From Paraphysoderma sedebokerense (lineage: Eukaryota > Blastocladiomycota > Physodermatomycetes > Physodermatales > Physodermataceae), in assembly GCA_025602915.1 (NCBI GenBank), contig JAHLJZ010000004.1, positions 62,001 through 126,000 of the forward strand: a DNA stretch of 64,000 nucleotides. The letters run 5' to 3'. Positions 12,022 through 24,912 of this stretch are shown here, piece by piece. A program made the position numbers and the translations under genes. Each line of letters starts with the position of its first letter. The stretch's first letter is position 1. Below the pieces are notes generated by a model. That model was not told the origin of the DNA and ran no database searches. It was given only the letters and a program-made list of their open reading frames with translations.

Positions 12022-12473
12022 GGTGGCACGAAGAGGGAAAAATAGCAAGGAATTTCCGTTCTTTCTTTAAATATTGCTGATCTTTACAAACGGCATAAAT
12101 CACTTTTTGTTTGACACTGAGCTATAAATTCCCTGTGACTTCCATTCAATTCGTCATTGGCGGAAACCAATTGAACAGGAGGTAGACGCGTTTCAGATGT
12201 CCCTGGTTACAGCATACATCATTTCAAGCTTGACGGTGGAATTCGGCTGACGTCAGAAGAAAGCTCAAGATCAAGTTCTCGCAATTGTGTATTACAGTGC
12301 GACTAAACTAAATACTGCGTGCATATGTAATCAAATCGTTTTCGCAAAGAACCAGACTAACGTCAGGAAAGTAAAAGTGCCGATTCGTCTATGTAGATAA
12401 CATTTGGCTGCGAAATTTATTCAAAATGACAGTGTCCGAACCTACAATATTCGATACATGATATCTAAAGCCG
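12022..12473. promoter_or_regulatory. promoter of small secreted gene, contains perfect CRE palindrome
   Basis: About 450 bp between the 3' end of the first LRR-globin gene and the start of the small secreted gene. A perfect TGACGTCA palindrome (ATF/CREB site) is at 12248-12255, 227 bp upstream of the secreted-gene ATG. No coding sequence seen. Confidence 0.45.
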
Positions 12474-15400
12474 CTAACGGCAAAGAAGATTTTTATATTT
12501 CTTCAACCCTTCTATCACGCTACCTCCACTTTCACCAAAATTCACATTAAGTACTGCCACCTGGGTGAGTCGAATAAATTCTTCGAATTCAGCTTCAGAC
12601 AAGTTGTATATGGAATGAAAACTAGCGACTTGAGCAGATTGAAGCGATTGCGGTAGAGAGGAATGGGACTGGCCAAATAAAATAATCAACGTCAAATCAG
12701 GGAGAACGGAAATAGATGGGAAGAACTCTAACCTTTTCGGGATGATATAGCAAATTTTTGAACAAAGGAAGAAACATTTTTTTCATTCTTGAATTGGGAT
12801 CTTTAAAGTATTTAGCCAAAACGTCCGAATTTTGAAATTGGGACCACATTTCCGATACCAATAGCTTGATTTCTGAGTCTGACTGTGTTGGAATTGATGC
12901 AGAGAGAGAAAAAGGACAACCGGAGGATGGTTCGATTTCAGAAGTTTGACCACTTTCGAGGTCAATATCATCAGTTTTCGACACATTGGCTGCTATCACT
13001 GGTGAACGAGCAGCAACCGTCTTTGTAGTGCTTTCACTTTGACCCTTTTTTTCTGGCAACACATCAGGGATGAACTCTTTACTCAAATTACTATCTCCGT
13101 CGATCTTCATTGAAACAATGTCCTCCCTCAAATTTTCCAATTTATCCATGAGCAGGTCTCGAACATTGGTGTCTAATTGTGGCATAATCTCATTAAATGC
13201 AGTGGAAAGATGAAGTAATACAGCGTCAAAATCGTTATCGCTGATTCTAAGCGATGCGTGAGCTAACTTCATGTTCCGGCCCCGGTAGGACGGCCCATTA
13301 AACAAAAATTCCAGTAAGAAGTTAAATTGAAGATGTTGCATGCGGTGGATTGACATATTTGCAAAGTAATGCTTGATATTGCTGTAGTTTGTGACCATTT
13401 GAAGACAGATACACGTTAGCTCATAAATTGACTATAATCTGTATAAAGGAATGAGGAAAATACCTGTCGTTTACAATCTTGAAGTAAAAATTATCAACAA
13501 CTTTTTGTAGCGTTTGCGGCCCGCCATACATCTAACACAAGAAGACGAGGTTAACTCCAACTTATACGCTATTGGGGGCGGCGGATGAAGCATCTTCACC
13601 TGGAGTAGCTTCTGCGTGTCAATTTCAACATTTTCTTTCAGAGCACTACCACCGGTGCGATCACGCCTCGTCAAATCTTCCAATGTTTTCTTTTGTTGGC
13701 CACTTAGATTATTGGAACTAACTATTAAGACTTCAATCGTGCTATTAGTAATTAACGCGTCCTTTAATGCCTCATAACCCTTGTTCCCGAATCGATTCCA
13801 TGTTAAATCTAACTTCTTCAGAGTAGTGTTTTCCTTCAATCCCAATCCCAGAGTTGAGACACCAGTCGGTCCAAGATGATTCCAACTCAAATTAATTTCT
13901 TGAATTGTTTTGTTGTGTTGAAGGAGATACCGCAGATGTTCCCCGGTTTTATATGTCAAGTTACAATCTGCAAGATGAAGGCACATGATGGATTTATTTT
14001 GAGCGAGTCCCGTGCAGAAAATCCCAGCAGTCTAAGACATACGATAAAGTAAGATAGAGAAGTAGAGGGAGACAGAAGAGTGAAAAAGCTGACCTCATCT
14101 CCCAATGGATTTTTATCCAGTACGAGCGTCCGCAAAACTGTGTTTGCTCCAAGCAAACCGATGAGGGTCTCACGTCCACACCCTGCTTCAGTGATTGCGA
14201 AGTTGATTTGATTGTAGGATAGATCTAAATGACGCAATTTTTGGTTTTGTGTAACCGCAGTAGCAAGGCAGACGAACTTCTGTTTGTCAATTTCATTCCA
14301 CTTTAGGCACAACTTGTCAACTGAATGATTATTCATTAACCATGGTAAGAAATATTGAAAGAAAAATTTCGGATCACCCAGGAATTTTTTCGACAAGTCG
14401 AGTTCCTGCGTATTAGATTTGACAACAGTGGACAAAGCATCTTTTGCTCGTTTACGACATATGTTAGACCCAATCCAAGTGCCGAGTGGAAACGCAACAA
14501 CGAAAAGGACGTGAAGGTTCATGATTGAAGTAGCCTGGGACTTGTCGTCAAATATAATAGCGAATGCTAAAATTATCCCCACAAGTGCTGTAACATCAAT
14601 GCCCACCCGAATCATTGACATTCTTCTGTCGTAGAATGGGTCATATAGAAGCACAAATGCCATGGATGTCACGATAAGGACTAGGAAGATCGATGCAATA
14701 ACAGCATGGGGAATGTAGGAAGAGAACCCGAGTGCAATACCATATAACAAGCTTTGAACCAGTTGAAAAATGGCGTAGTGTCTTCAAAATGAGTTAAAAG
14801 TGATCAGTCCTTGTTTTATCAGGTACAGATACCATAGGCAAATTGACATACGTATTTCTGTGGTCATACATTGTTACGAAATCTCGTTTCGCATTTTCAA
14901 CTGGTGCGTGACGAAATTGAATTAGCCGCACAGTAGAAATGATAAAGAGAACTGTTGTAATAATAGAAAAATTGGCCAATGTGATATGCAGTTCGCTCAT
15001 GCAGACGAGGTGATAGTGCCCCCGCACTAAGGATTGACCGTGTATTTCATCTAAATTAAATGCATTTAGATTCAGTGACAAAAAATACCGACAAAAGAAT
15101 GCGTCACTTGCCATATTGACAGTCAAATAACGAGAAGAGAAAACGCAGAATCGGAACAACAATAGCTGATTGCAGCAACGTAAAAATCCCACTGCCTAAT
15201 CTGACAGCTTGCGATGGGAGAATGAGCAACAATTTGGAAGTAGGGATAAAAGATAATGACGAAGCTAAAAATATGTAAAACAAGGTGACGCAGTACACAT
15301 ATATGAACACATTATCATCGAGTCGAATGTCGATGAAAAAAACGCGAGCTATGGTGGACAAAATATTGGAAGGATAATTGAAACCAGCGAGAAATGGAGC

Positions 15401-15613
15401 CCCGACGATATCTGTCATAGACCCGAACGAAAAACCTATGAGTTTTCAACTTCACTCGTTTCGTTGAGCTCTATCAATCTCCAACATACGTATTGCAGAT
15501 TCAATAAGTACTAATAGACTGCGAATTTCGAACAAGCGCTTCTGCCGCGCTGTGTTTTTCGACTCGCGCTGATACGGAGCTACACGAGACACCTGCGGCT
15601 TTTTTGCAAGCAT
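12474..15613 (-). CDS. 7TM - LRR - truncated haemoglobin - globin-like chimeric protein, copy A
   Basis: Multi-exon minus-strand gene starting at 15613 (MLAKKPQVSRVAPYQRESK). The first part holds about seven hydrophobic segments: FIYVYCVTLFYIFLASSLSF, then SGIFTLLQSAIVVPILRF, ITLANFSIITTVLFIISTV, LLYGIALGFSSYIP, AVIASIFLVLIVTSMAFVLL, DVTALVGIILAFAII and LHVLFVVAFPLGTWIG. Next come leucine-rich repeats of the 28-residue ribonuclease-inhibitor type (LRHLDLSYNQI, IQEINLSWNHLG, LKKLDLTWNRFGNKGYEAL). From about 13531 to 13080 lies a group I truncated haemoglobin: VVDNFYFKIV (B9-B10 Phe-Tyr), QHLQFNFLLEFLF (E helix), SYRGRNMKLAH (proximal His F8) and ISDNDFDAV. The C-terminal part (12860-12476) looks like a second, diverged globin: AKYFKDPNSRMKKMF and ASFHSIYNLSEAEFEEF. 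Haem-binding residues of the first globin are intact. A membrane-bound gas or redox sensor is inference; the repeat side should face the globin side of the membrane. Confidence 0.85.
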
Positions 15614-16505
15614 TTAATCAACCACAAGAGTACTTACGCTATGGGGTATACAGATGAGCAGATGGATAAGAGACACGTCCTTGGCCTATTTAAATTAGGG
15701 GCGCTCGGTATGTGTTACTATATCCAGTAACAACTCGTCTGATGCAACATGTATTCATGATGATCAAATGGGAGATGAAGATTGCCACCGGATTTTCAAA
15801 CCCCTTTCCCAGGAGAGCTCTTTCTGTTTGTTTCGACATTCTAGATCGTTTTCCATTTATCCGCCATTCGATAATTGATATGACACCTATAAATTTTTGA
15901 CAAAGACAGAGGGGAATGAAATATACCGTTCTGGTTTGCTAGATCGATCGCCAAAATCGCTTTCGGACAGCGAGGAGTAACACGAACTTGCTAACGCAGA
16001 AACCCTTAATCAAAAGCAGGTGCAGAATAATGGCAATGTCTGCTGTTGCAGACCTCTTCAGTTTCCTAAGCTCAGCTTTCAACGGAATTCACTACTTATC
16101 GTAATTAGTTTAACGCTTTGCCCAGAGAAAAATGAGTGATAAATTATGAATTTTGAATGCCTAGAATATCGACTAATTTTTTAACCAGATCGTGAAAAGT
16201 TGTGAATACGACAATATTTGCACTCGGCCATTACGAAACACAGAAATATATATTAATCGTTATCATGGTGTTACCCTTACATATCTGGCCGTCCATCGTC
16301 GGGCTTCACATCGAATGTAAGTATTTTATTCGGAAGTTTACACTTAAATTAATATAAATGAATTCAGTTCTCTCTCTTTTCACCGCTATCATTGAACTGT
16401 AGTCTCGTGAGCTTGGTAGCACCGCAAATGTACCTGACAAGTCTTACAACATTGAGTATTACAGACGCACTCCTATCTTCCTCAAATGCACAAGTAATGG
16501 AGTTA
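15614..16505. other. intergenic region between LRR-globin copies A and B
   Basis: About 890 bp containing the promoter of copy A and the 3' region of copy B. Short plus-strand frames at 15712 and 16392 have no protein-like pattern. No repeats or element ends seen. Confidence 0.4.
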
Positions 16506-19500
16506 TTAATGCATGGGACAAAGTGCGCTCTTATACTTTTTCAAACCTTCTATGATAGCAATCTTTTCGTTCTTTCCCAGGTTGACATTATTGGTGGCGA
16601 TTGATGTTAGATGAATAAATTCGACAAACTTGGGTTCACTTAATTTGTACTTGGCGTGAAATGCGGCAACTTCAGAAGTACGCAGATGTTGAGGCAAGGC
16701 TGATAGAGACTGCACTCATTATGTCAACAGTTAGTATTGCGATTACATATCGATAAAGAATTGAGTTGCAAAAATTTCGTACCTTCTCGGGGTTCTCAAT
16801 GAGCGCTGTTAGCAAAGTAACAAACATTTCTTTCATCCTTGATTCAGGATCATTGAAATATCTGGCTAAGGTTTTTGATTTCTTGTATTGCTTCCACATT
16901 TCAGCGACCAACTTCTCTACGTCGGTGGTTTTGTGTGTCTGAGTAGGAGTTGAAGAGCACATTGAGAACGGACAACGAAGGGGCGGATCTAGTTCGGTTG
17001 CCGATTGTCCCTTCTCGAGATCTATGTCGCCACTACCATTGCGCACAGGCATATCGGAGGAAGATGCCATTATTCTTGAAATGCTGGAAACTTTAAGTCC
17101 TTCTTTTTTACTTTTTATACCGCTACCCTGTACATCCTCCTTGATATCTTGATTTTCCGATGATCTTGTTGCGACAATATCCTCCCTCAATCCTTCTAAC
17201 TTTTCAGCCAACATCATTTTGACATTTTTGTCAAGTTGTGGCAAAACCTCTTCAAGTGCCGAAGTGAAATGATGCAAGACAGCGTCAAAATCATTATTGC
17301 TAATTTTAAGTCTCGAATGTGCCATCTTCATATCTCGCCCACGATAGGACCGCATATTGAACAAGAAGTTGAGAAGGAAATTAAACTGAAGGTGCTGCAT
17401 ACGATCGATAGTAATATTCGCGAAGTAGTGCTTAATATTGCTGTAGATATTTTTAGTTACGCATTATATTAATCCAAAAGTTAATTCCAGTCACATACCT
17501 GTCGTTAACGATTTTATAATAAAAGTTATCGACAACTTTTTGTAAAACTGGCTCTCCTCCAGCCATCTACGAATAAAACCAAAATATATTACGTAAGGGA
17601 GGATAGATCTTTCTGCATTACAGTGAAGAATGAATGCGAGTCTCTTACCTTGAGCAATTTATCAGGGTCGAGGGTGACAGCAGGGCTGGCACTCTCTCTG
17701 CGAGCGTTCTTTTTCGTCAATTCAGACAATTTGCGCTTTTGCTCCACGCTTAAATCGTTAGAAATAACTCCCAAAAACTCAATTGTTTTATTGACCGTCA
17801 TGGCGTCTTGCAATGCCTCGTAACCTTTGTCTCCAAATCTATTCCATGTTAGATCCAGCTTTTTTAAAGTCGTATTATCTTTCAACCCTGAAGCGAGAGC
17901 GGAAACACCAAGAGGGCCAAGAATGTTCCAGCTTAAATCGATCTCTTGGATGGTTGTGTTGTGACGGAGGAGATGCTGAAAATGATCACCAGTTTTGGAT
18001 GTCAATCGGCAATTTGTGAGGTGAAGCGAAGTAACCGATTTATTTTGTGCAAGTCCAATACAGAGAGCTTCGGCAGTCTGACAAGGGAATTGTTCAAGTG
18101 AGCAACTAGAAGAGACGGTACACAATATTAAAAGAATACCTCATCGCCCAGGATATTTTTATCTATTATTAAGGTCTGCAAAGTCGTGTTGACCTGCAGT
18201 AAACCTACTAGACAATCGCGCGCACCTTCGTTGCTAGCCAGATTAATGCGGTTATACGATAAATCCAGGCGTTTTAGTGTTGGATTCTTCATAATAGCCG
18301 CAGCAAGGCAAACGAATTTCGGTTCGTCAATTTCATTCCATTTTAAGCGCAAATCTTCGACAGTTCGGTTACTCATTAACCATGGCAAAAAAAGTTGGAA
18401 AAAAAACTTTTCGTCTCCTAGGAACCTTCTTGATAAGTCGAGCAGTGTAGAGTTTGATAATACCACTTGACGCAAATTATAGTTTGATTTATATCGGCGG
18501 AATTTGGATGCAATCCATGCACCCAATGGAAACGCGATCAGCAAGAGAATATGGAGGTTCATAACAGATGAAGCTTGCGAGTCGTCCGTGAAAATAATAG
18601 CAAAGGCTAAAAGCATCGTAACCAACGCTGTACAATTAATTCCTATGCTAATCATGAACATGCGCTTATCGTAAAATGGTTCGTACGCAAATACATATGC
18701 GGCGGAAGTAACGACAAGGAACAAGAAGATGGACGCAACAATTACAGAAGGAATGTAAGACGAGAACCCAAGAGCGATACCGTATATGACATTTTGGACG
18801 AGTTGAAATATCGCGTAGTGGCTATAAATTATCAGTCAGTAAACGAGGAATACACTTTTAATGCTTTTATTAGTGCATCGAGTATAGGAACACTTACGTA
18901 TTCTTGTAGTCATACATAGTGATGAAATCTCGTTTAGCATATTCAACTGGAGAATGGCGATATTTTATGAACCGTACAGTCGAGATAAGAAACAGAATTG
19001 TTGTAACAATAGAAATAACCCCTAATGCGATATGTGTATGACTCATGCATTGAATTAGGTAGTGACCAGCGACTAAATTTTCACCGCTGGTTTCATCTAA
19101 ATGCGACAAGAATGACACGAGTGAACACATACGCACAATGACAAGAACCAACTATCTACGATCCAAATAAAGTAAATTACCGTATCTGCATCGGAATAAG
19201 GAAAAGAGAAACCGAAGAATCGGGACAACTATTGCTGACTGAATAAGCGTAAAAATACCGCTGCCAATTTTCACCGGTGCAGATGGGAGAATAACCAATA
19301 ACTTGGAGGTGGGGATAAAAGAAATTGACGAGCACACAAAAATGTAGAACAGAGTAGCGGAGTATATGTATATATAGATTGTGCTATCCAGCTGAATGTC
19401 GATGAAAAAGATACGAGCGACAGTGGACAAAAGGTTCGTAGGATATTTGAAACCAGCTAGGAACGGGGCACCGATAACATCTATAAAGAAACAGTGACCG

Positions 19501-19664
19501 CTCAGTTCTTTGAATAATCACGAAAGTACTCGTTTGCATAACATACGTATGGCAGACTCAATAAGAACCAAAAGATTCCGTATTTCGAATAGCCACTTTT
19601 CTCGCTCGGTATTTCTCCCTTCTGGTTCGAGCGGGAGCCGAGTCTGAGATACTTTGGATGCCAT
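16506..19664 (-). CDS. 7TM - LRR - truncated haemoglobin - globin-like chimeric protein, copy B
   Basis: Tandem paralogue of the gene at 12474-15613, same strand, same order of parts and matching intron positions. It starts at 19664 (MASKVSQTRLPLEPEG). Membrane segments include ATLFYIFVCSSISFIP, IGSGIFTLIQSAIVVPIL, ALGVISIVTTILFLISTV, VVTSAAYVFAYEPFY and LLLIAFPLGAWIAS. LRRs include LKRLDLSYNRINLASN and LKKLDLTWNRFGDKGYEAL. The truncated haemoglobin (about 17567-17110) keeps DNFYYKIVND, QHLQFNFLLNFLF, SYRGRDMKMAH and ISNNDFDAV, so Tyr B10 and His F8 are present. The C-terminal second globin-like segment reads ARYFNDPESRMKEMF and AAFHAKYKLSEPKFVEF, ending at 16506. The two copies differ most in the linkers after each globin and in the first 30 residues, while membrane, LRR and first-globin parts are close. 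Both appear intact. Confidence 0.85.
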
Positions 19665-21104
19665 GTTAGTGGAAGTACGCGAGATTCAGTTTGGTGAGTG
19701 TGAAATGTAATTTAACGGAAGTTGCCGAAATTGCCACAGTGACGTGCTTCTTATATGCGAAATATGTTCGAGAATCGAGACGACGTAAATGTAATAGTGG
19801 CTCATTGGCTAGTCTAAGGAATGAGAAGGTCTCTCAAATTCTCAATATGTCAGCAGTCGGAGATTCCTCCTTTCCTTCTTGTATGTTTTAACAGGATTGT
19901 GGAATACACAAGAATACACATCTGCATCATGATACATGTGGCAGCAGAATTTTGCCACTCGTTTTAACAAACCAGTGACAAACCTGTCATTTTTTGATGC
20001 GACGACTTGGCTTCCGAGGGTCCCAGACTCCCAGCCGTTCCACAACAGTCCGGCCCCCACTTGCTCCCCTGACTCCCAGAGTCCTAAAATGTATACCACA
20101 TACATACATATTAATGATACAGTTTGTCCGGCAGACTGGGTTAATAACTTAATAATTCTATTCCCAGCTATTCCCAGTTCACTGTAAGGATAGTCCATAT
20201 TCTACATAAACAATGGTGGCATTGACGAGGCCATGACCCATGACTCCGGACTTCGGATGTCCTCTTAATACGAGACAACGCGAGCAGAGCGCAATGCGCA
20301 GGCCGCAGACTGAGACAGCCGAGAACATTCAGGACAATTTTGAGAGAATTGATAGTCATGTACAGTTCTCATCACCGATCCAACGGGATACTGGCGGAGG
20401 ATCCGACAACGATCACTACTTGTATCTATGTAGTCATAAGTTATCATAGTGAGTGGTTGATATCAGATGCTACACACTTGTTGAGTGTGTCCTTCTATGA
20501 GGGGTAAGGAATCAGTGTAGTAAGCTGGAGCGTCAGGTGAAAGTAGAGCCGTAATGCACCGCAATTGCTGATTACATCTGCCCATTAGACTTACACTTAG
20601 ATGAATAAAATTTCAAGAGCGCAATAAAGATATAGAATTTTCGTTACATTCCTTTTAATCCGCCATTTGTGATTCTGGCTGTCCTAATTATGGAACTTCA
20701 AATAACGCACGTATTCTTAAACATAGTAAGGTTGCAAGACACATAAATGAAATCGAGAAATACCGATTGCAGTTCTAATTAATCCTCGAGGTAAATCCAG
20801 TAAACAGCAATAATTAGGGGGCAAATATGATAAAGGATTGAAACTTCATCGACAAACGCTTCTGTTCGATGCCTAGATGAGGTATCCTAAGTCTTCGCTG
20901 AAGCCATGCAGCAGGAAGGAAAATATGTGGGGTTGCATCTTTTCGACCATTATTAATACCATTAGTTAACCGTCGCAGCAGGGATCTATTGTTGAAGACG
21001 GACACGTGACACAGGAAGTAGGAAACTTGGAGGCTCATTAACTGACAGTCTGACGTTGAAGCCGACTTCCCCGTAATCATGCACAACACCTCGCTTTAGT
21101 TTTC
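19665..21104. other. intergenic region, no gene supported
   Basis: About 1.4 kb upstream of copy B and of the apyrase gene. It contains a slightly repetitive CTGGGAGTC-like tract on the minus strand (about 20020-20080; ATTCCCAG pairs near 20160-20180). Several short frames on both strands overlap one another and look random. No transposon ends or protein remnants recognised. Confidence 0.4.
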
Positions 21105-23096
21105 ATGTCCCCGTCCGTGCACGAGAACCATCACAAGTACGGTATTGTCATCGATGCAGGAAGCTCCGGGTCAAGGATACAGGTTTACTCATGGCAAGCT
21201 CAAGGAAGTACAGGGCTTCCGAAGATTATACCTGGTGGGATTGATAAGTCCAGCGACGGACAGTTGAAAATTGAACCTGGTTTGATATCTTTTATTGAAC
21301 TTATTCTCCGTTATGTCATATATTGAAATTGGATGTGTATGCCAGGTATCTCGACATTCGGCGGTAACCCTCACGATGTCGGTCCGTATCTGCGTCCTCT
21401 CTTGGATTTCGCCTCAACTTTAGTTCCATCCGAATTACATGGATCAACACCGCTTTATGTATTCGCTACAGCCGGTATGCGATTACTCCCTCAGCATCAG
21501 CAAAATGAAGTTCTCCGTCATGTTTGCTTATTTCTGCGAACTCATTACACATTCCTCATCGACAGTTGCTCCAAGCAAATAAAAGTAATCACCGGCGAAA
21601 CCGAAGGAATATACGGCTGGGTTGCCGTCAACTATTTATTAGATGGTTTTGAAGTTATATCGGATTCAAAATCTGGCATTCGAAAGAAGAAGCAGACATT
21701 TGGGTTCCTCGATATGGGTGGTGCCTCTACACAGATTGCTTTCGAACCGATACCTGGAGTGGCTCAGCTGCACTCGGATGATTTGACGGAAGTTTCGTTG
21801 AGAACATTCGATGGTCATGTTTTGCAATACAATGTTTTTGTCACGACATTCTTGGGTTACGGTACAAATGAGGCTAGGCGGAGGTATGTGCATCAACTGA
21901 TAACAAAGGCGCAATATAGTGGGAGTATTCGAAAGCAACTTAATGAGGGTAGGGGCACTCCAGAAGAGAAAAATGTCACTGTTGTAGTCGAAGATCCATG
22001 TTTACCGCTTGGATTGACGTACGAAGAAGATCATGTATCGGAAATGCCGGATGTCAGCACAACATTTCCAATTCGGCTCAAGGGTTCTGGCTCGCACGAA
22101 CAGTGTCTTGCAGAAACATTCCCGCTTTTAAACAAATCAGTTCATTGCCCTGAGACACCGTGTCTATTTAATGGAGTTCATACGCCACCATTGGACTTCA
22201 CATCTTATCCGTTTGTTGGTGTGTCTGAATATTGGTACTCTTCGCACGATTTTCTGGACGCCGGGGGAACATTCATTCCGGAAGTCTTTCGCAAACGAGC
22301 TTCGGAATTTTGCAGTACGCCTTGGGTAAACATCGAAAAGATGGTACAAGAAGGGAAGTTTCCCAACAGAATTATCGAACCGTCGAGGGCAGTCCACCAG
22401 TGCTTCAAAGCGAGCTGGTTGCAGAATGTCCTTCATGAAGGATTTGGCGTCCCTAAAAAGTCGGTGCCGGATGGCACGGATTTATCGTCGATATGTCCTG
22501 CCACAATAATACCGCCAGTTCAAACACCCGTGGTTACAGAATCGACGTCAAACTCTAAGTCGTCATGCGTCACTCCTAAAACCACCAATTTTCACTCCGT
22601 AAACGCTATAGCCGATGTCCCTATTACTTGGACCCTCGGAGCGATGCTCATACACGCGGCGTCTTTTATTCACTCCGTTGATCAATCTCATTCTTCAACT
22701 TCATCCTCCACAAGTCCGATAAACTCGCTGTTCGACGACCCACGTAATAACAACCTCTATCCTTCGCATTTTGTCGCTGTACTCTCGTTGTGCTTTGTCG
22801 TTCTATTGCTCATATATTTTATCTTTGCGCGGGTTCCTGCCGGTGTGAGTGAGGATTATTACTTGATGTATTATTCTAGTGGTAATTCTCAAGGTCGCTT
22901 GGGGTATTGGTTGTGGAAGATTAAAAATCGTTTCGAACTGCTCAGGAATATGATATTTAGGGAGAATTACGGAGCTTACGCCAGGAAGAATAGCATCGGA
23001 TTGATTGAGCGTGAAGGAAGTCATAGTGATGTAGTGTTGGAAGCGAGTGGGTATAGCTGGTCTAGAAAGAAAGAAAGTGTCAATCTGAGAGTATAG
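21105..23096 (+). CDS. YND1: apyrase / nucleoside diphosphatase, GDA1-CD39 family (YND1-like)
   Basis: Two exons, 21105-21279 and 21346-23096, give 641 aa. Apyrase conserved region 1 is YGIVIDAGSSGSRIQVYSW, ACR2 is LYVFATAGMRLLP, ACR3 lies around GETEGIYGWVAVNYLL and ACR4 is GFLDMGGASTQIAFE. The C-terminal half contains a strong membrane segment (LCFVVLLLIYFIFA) about 100 residues before the end and no N-terminal signal, as in yeast Ynd1 with its C-terminal anchor. The enzyme removes phosphate from GDP/UDP in the Golgi lumen, which allows nucleotide-sugar import for glycosylation. All ACR residues are present. The short first intron (66 nt) is well placed. It sits alone, divergent from the LRR-globin gene at 19664. 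Confidence 0.92.
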
Positions 23097-23307
23097 GAGT
23101 GACTTAACCGCGGACAAATAATTGAAAACTATATATATAGATAGAACCGCACATGTAAATAGATGGATTGTCGAACGAGTTTATATCATACATGACGACC
23201 GATCATGCGACTGGCAACAAGGAGGTTTCAACAGCAGGCACAGCGAATCGGCCCTGCGATGTCAGCGTTCGGTGCAACATATCTTATAAAAAGCTGATAG
23301 AACAAGA

Positions 23308-24912
23308 ATGACTAATTCAAAACACATAGACCCAACTGACGCATCACTGCTATCCCTTGCGAATGCGCTTTACGACAGATGCCTGCACTTAACATCGTTA
23401 GTGGATGCGTGGCTCTCAAAGCTTCCGCACAGAAAGATTGAAGGAATATCCAAGTTGAGGAACCTGATAAAAAGTGAGGCCAAATTTTTAGAGAAGGTTT
23501 ATATGTCTGTTCCCCATCGTAATAATGCATCATTAACATTTATGACCTTGTAGCTCCGACAAAATCCGTCAATGATCAAAGCCTCGCACGTAAAATCAAC
23601 AAATCTTGTACAGCTTGAACGCTTGTTTGAAACCATCCAGTCCGAGCGAAACGTTATAGCAGTATACAAATCATTCAATTTCCTCCCGAGTGGAGAATCA
23701 ATTTCGAAACGAGTCGACTTAGTCATGAATTCGAGCGGGTCTGGCGGCAATGATAATAGTGAGACCTCCGAAGCAAGGAATGAGAATCGGATGATTTACT
23801 CTGACCAGCTCCTTCAGAAAATCGTGGTTGATGTCGTCTCGGAGAATGGCTTACGATGGGTCAAAATTCGAGCTAGAAATTCGAAAGGCGTTTTACATGA
23901 GTTCCTGGAGTTCGAAAGTGACAGTGATAGTGACAGTGACAGTCATTCTGAAAGTGACCCGAAATATGAAGATGCCAAAAAAAAACAAATTTCGGAGAAT
24001 CAGTTATGTGAGTCTGAGATTTCTCGATGCTCGGACAAGTCGCTTGAGTTGTTATCAAGATATTTGGCAGCAGCTGAACAAAATTCAGTTCATTATCAGA
24101 CGCCTAAGGTGATTCTGAAGTTTACAAATGCTGATAATGTTTCGAGTACTATTGTTAACACAATTGAAAGACTGGGAATCACTGTGGAGCTCGCCAATTC
24201 AAATTTCTGCTCATCTCCCCCTTCGTCTGGCCATTCTCTTCTTCCAGGAGTTGACCTATCTACTGATGTCGATAGAGCTAAATCACTGACTGAAGTACTC
24301 AATCTCGATATTACCACACTCTGTGCACTCGTTTCTTCTCTATCTCATACGCATTCCTTGTCCCAGGCGGCTCTACAAAATCCAGCATTCCGCGAACAGC
24401 TCGCTGACGAATCAATTTCTCCTATTCTACCTCAACTGTATAAGGTATTCAAGCATAGAGAATTGGTATGCTGTTGGACAAGCTACCTTCGGTTTGCAGA
24501 AATTGTAAATTCCATTGGTGGAGAAAACGAAAGAAATCGAGCTATCTGGTTATTCCGATTCATTGATGACACAGATTCTAATCTTAATATCCCCTCGTCT
24601 GCGCGCATTCTCAATATCGACGGATCGAGTTCTCTCCCGATACCACCAATTCCTCAAACCGATGACACATTTCATTCTCTTTCTGTTTCAATCATTGCTG
24701 ACGTGCCATGGACGGAACAACAAGTTCCAAGGACTACAGCATCGAGAACTCGACTCAAAAGCCATCATCATTTTATTTTTGGAACAGGCGAAAACAAAAA
24801 GATGACAACCATAACGGCAAATAAAGGGCTGGTTAGATCGCTGAAAGACGTGGGCTTAAATTTGAGTGTTTGGTGTCATGGGCCGAGAAGTCTAACAGAA
24901 AGGAAAGAATGA
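23308..24912 (+). CDS. DUF1308 / UPF0415 (C7orf25-like) protein
   Basis: Two exons, 23308-23496 and 23554-24912, give 515 aa with a 57-nt intron. The segment VVSENGLRWVKIRARNSKGV, the block PKVILKFTNADNVS, and LDITTLCALVSSLSH with NPAFREQLADE match the conserved blocks of the UPF0415/DUF1308 family, a cytosolic group of poorly known function with PIN-like features in its C-terminal part. A microsatellite-like run of GACAGT units near 23920-23945 encodes an acidic SDSDSDSDSHSESD loop that probably varies in length. The gene follows the apyrase gene in the same direction, with about 210 bp between them. Confidence 0.75.

Noticed and set aside
21666-22438. Frames on the opposite strand or in another frame inside the apyrase gene
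   Set aside because: Shadows of the well-supported YND1-like coding sequence.
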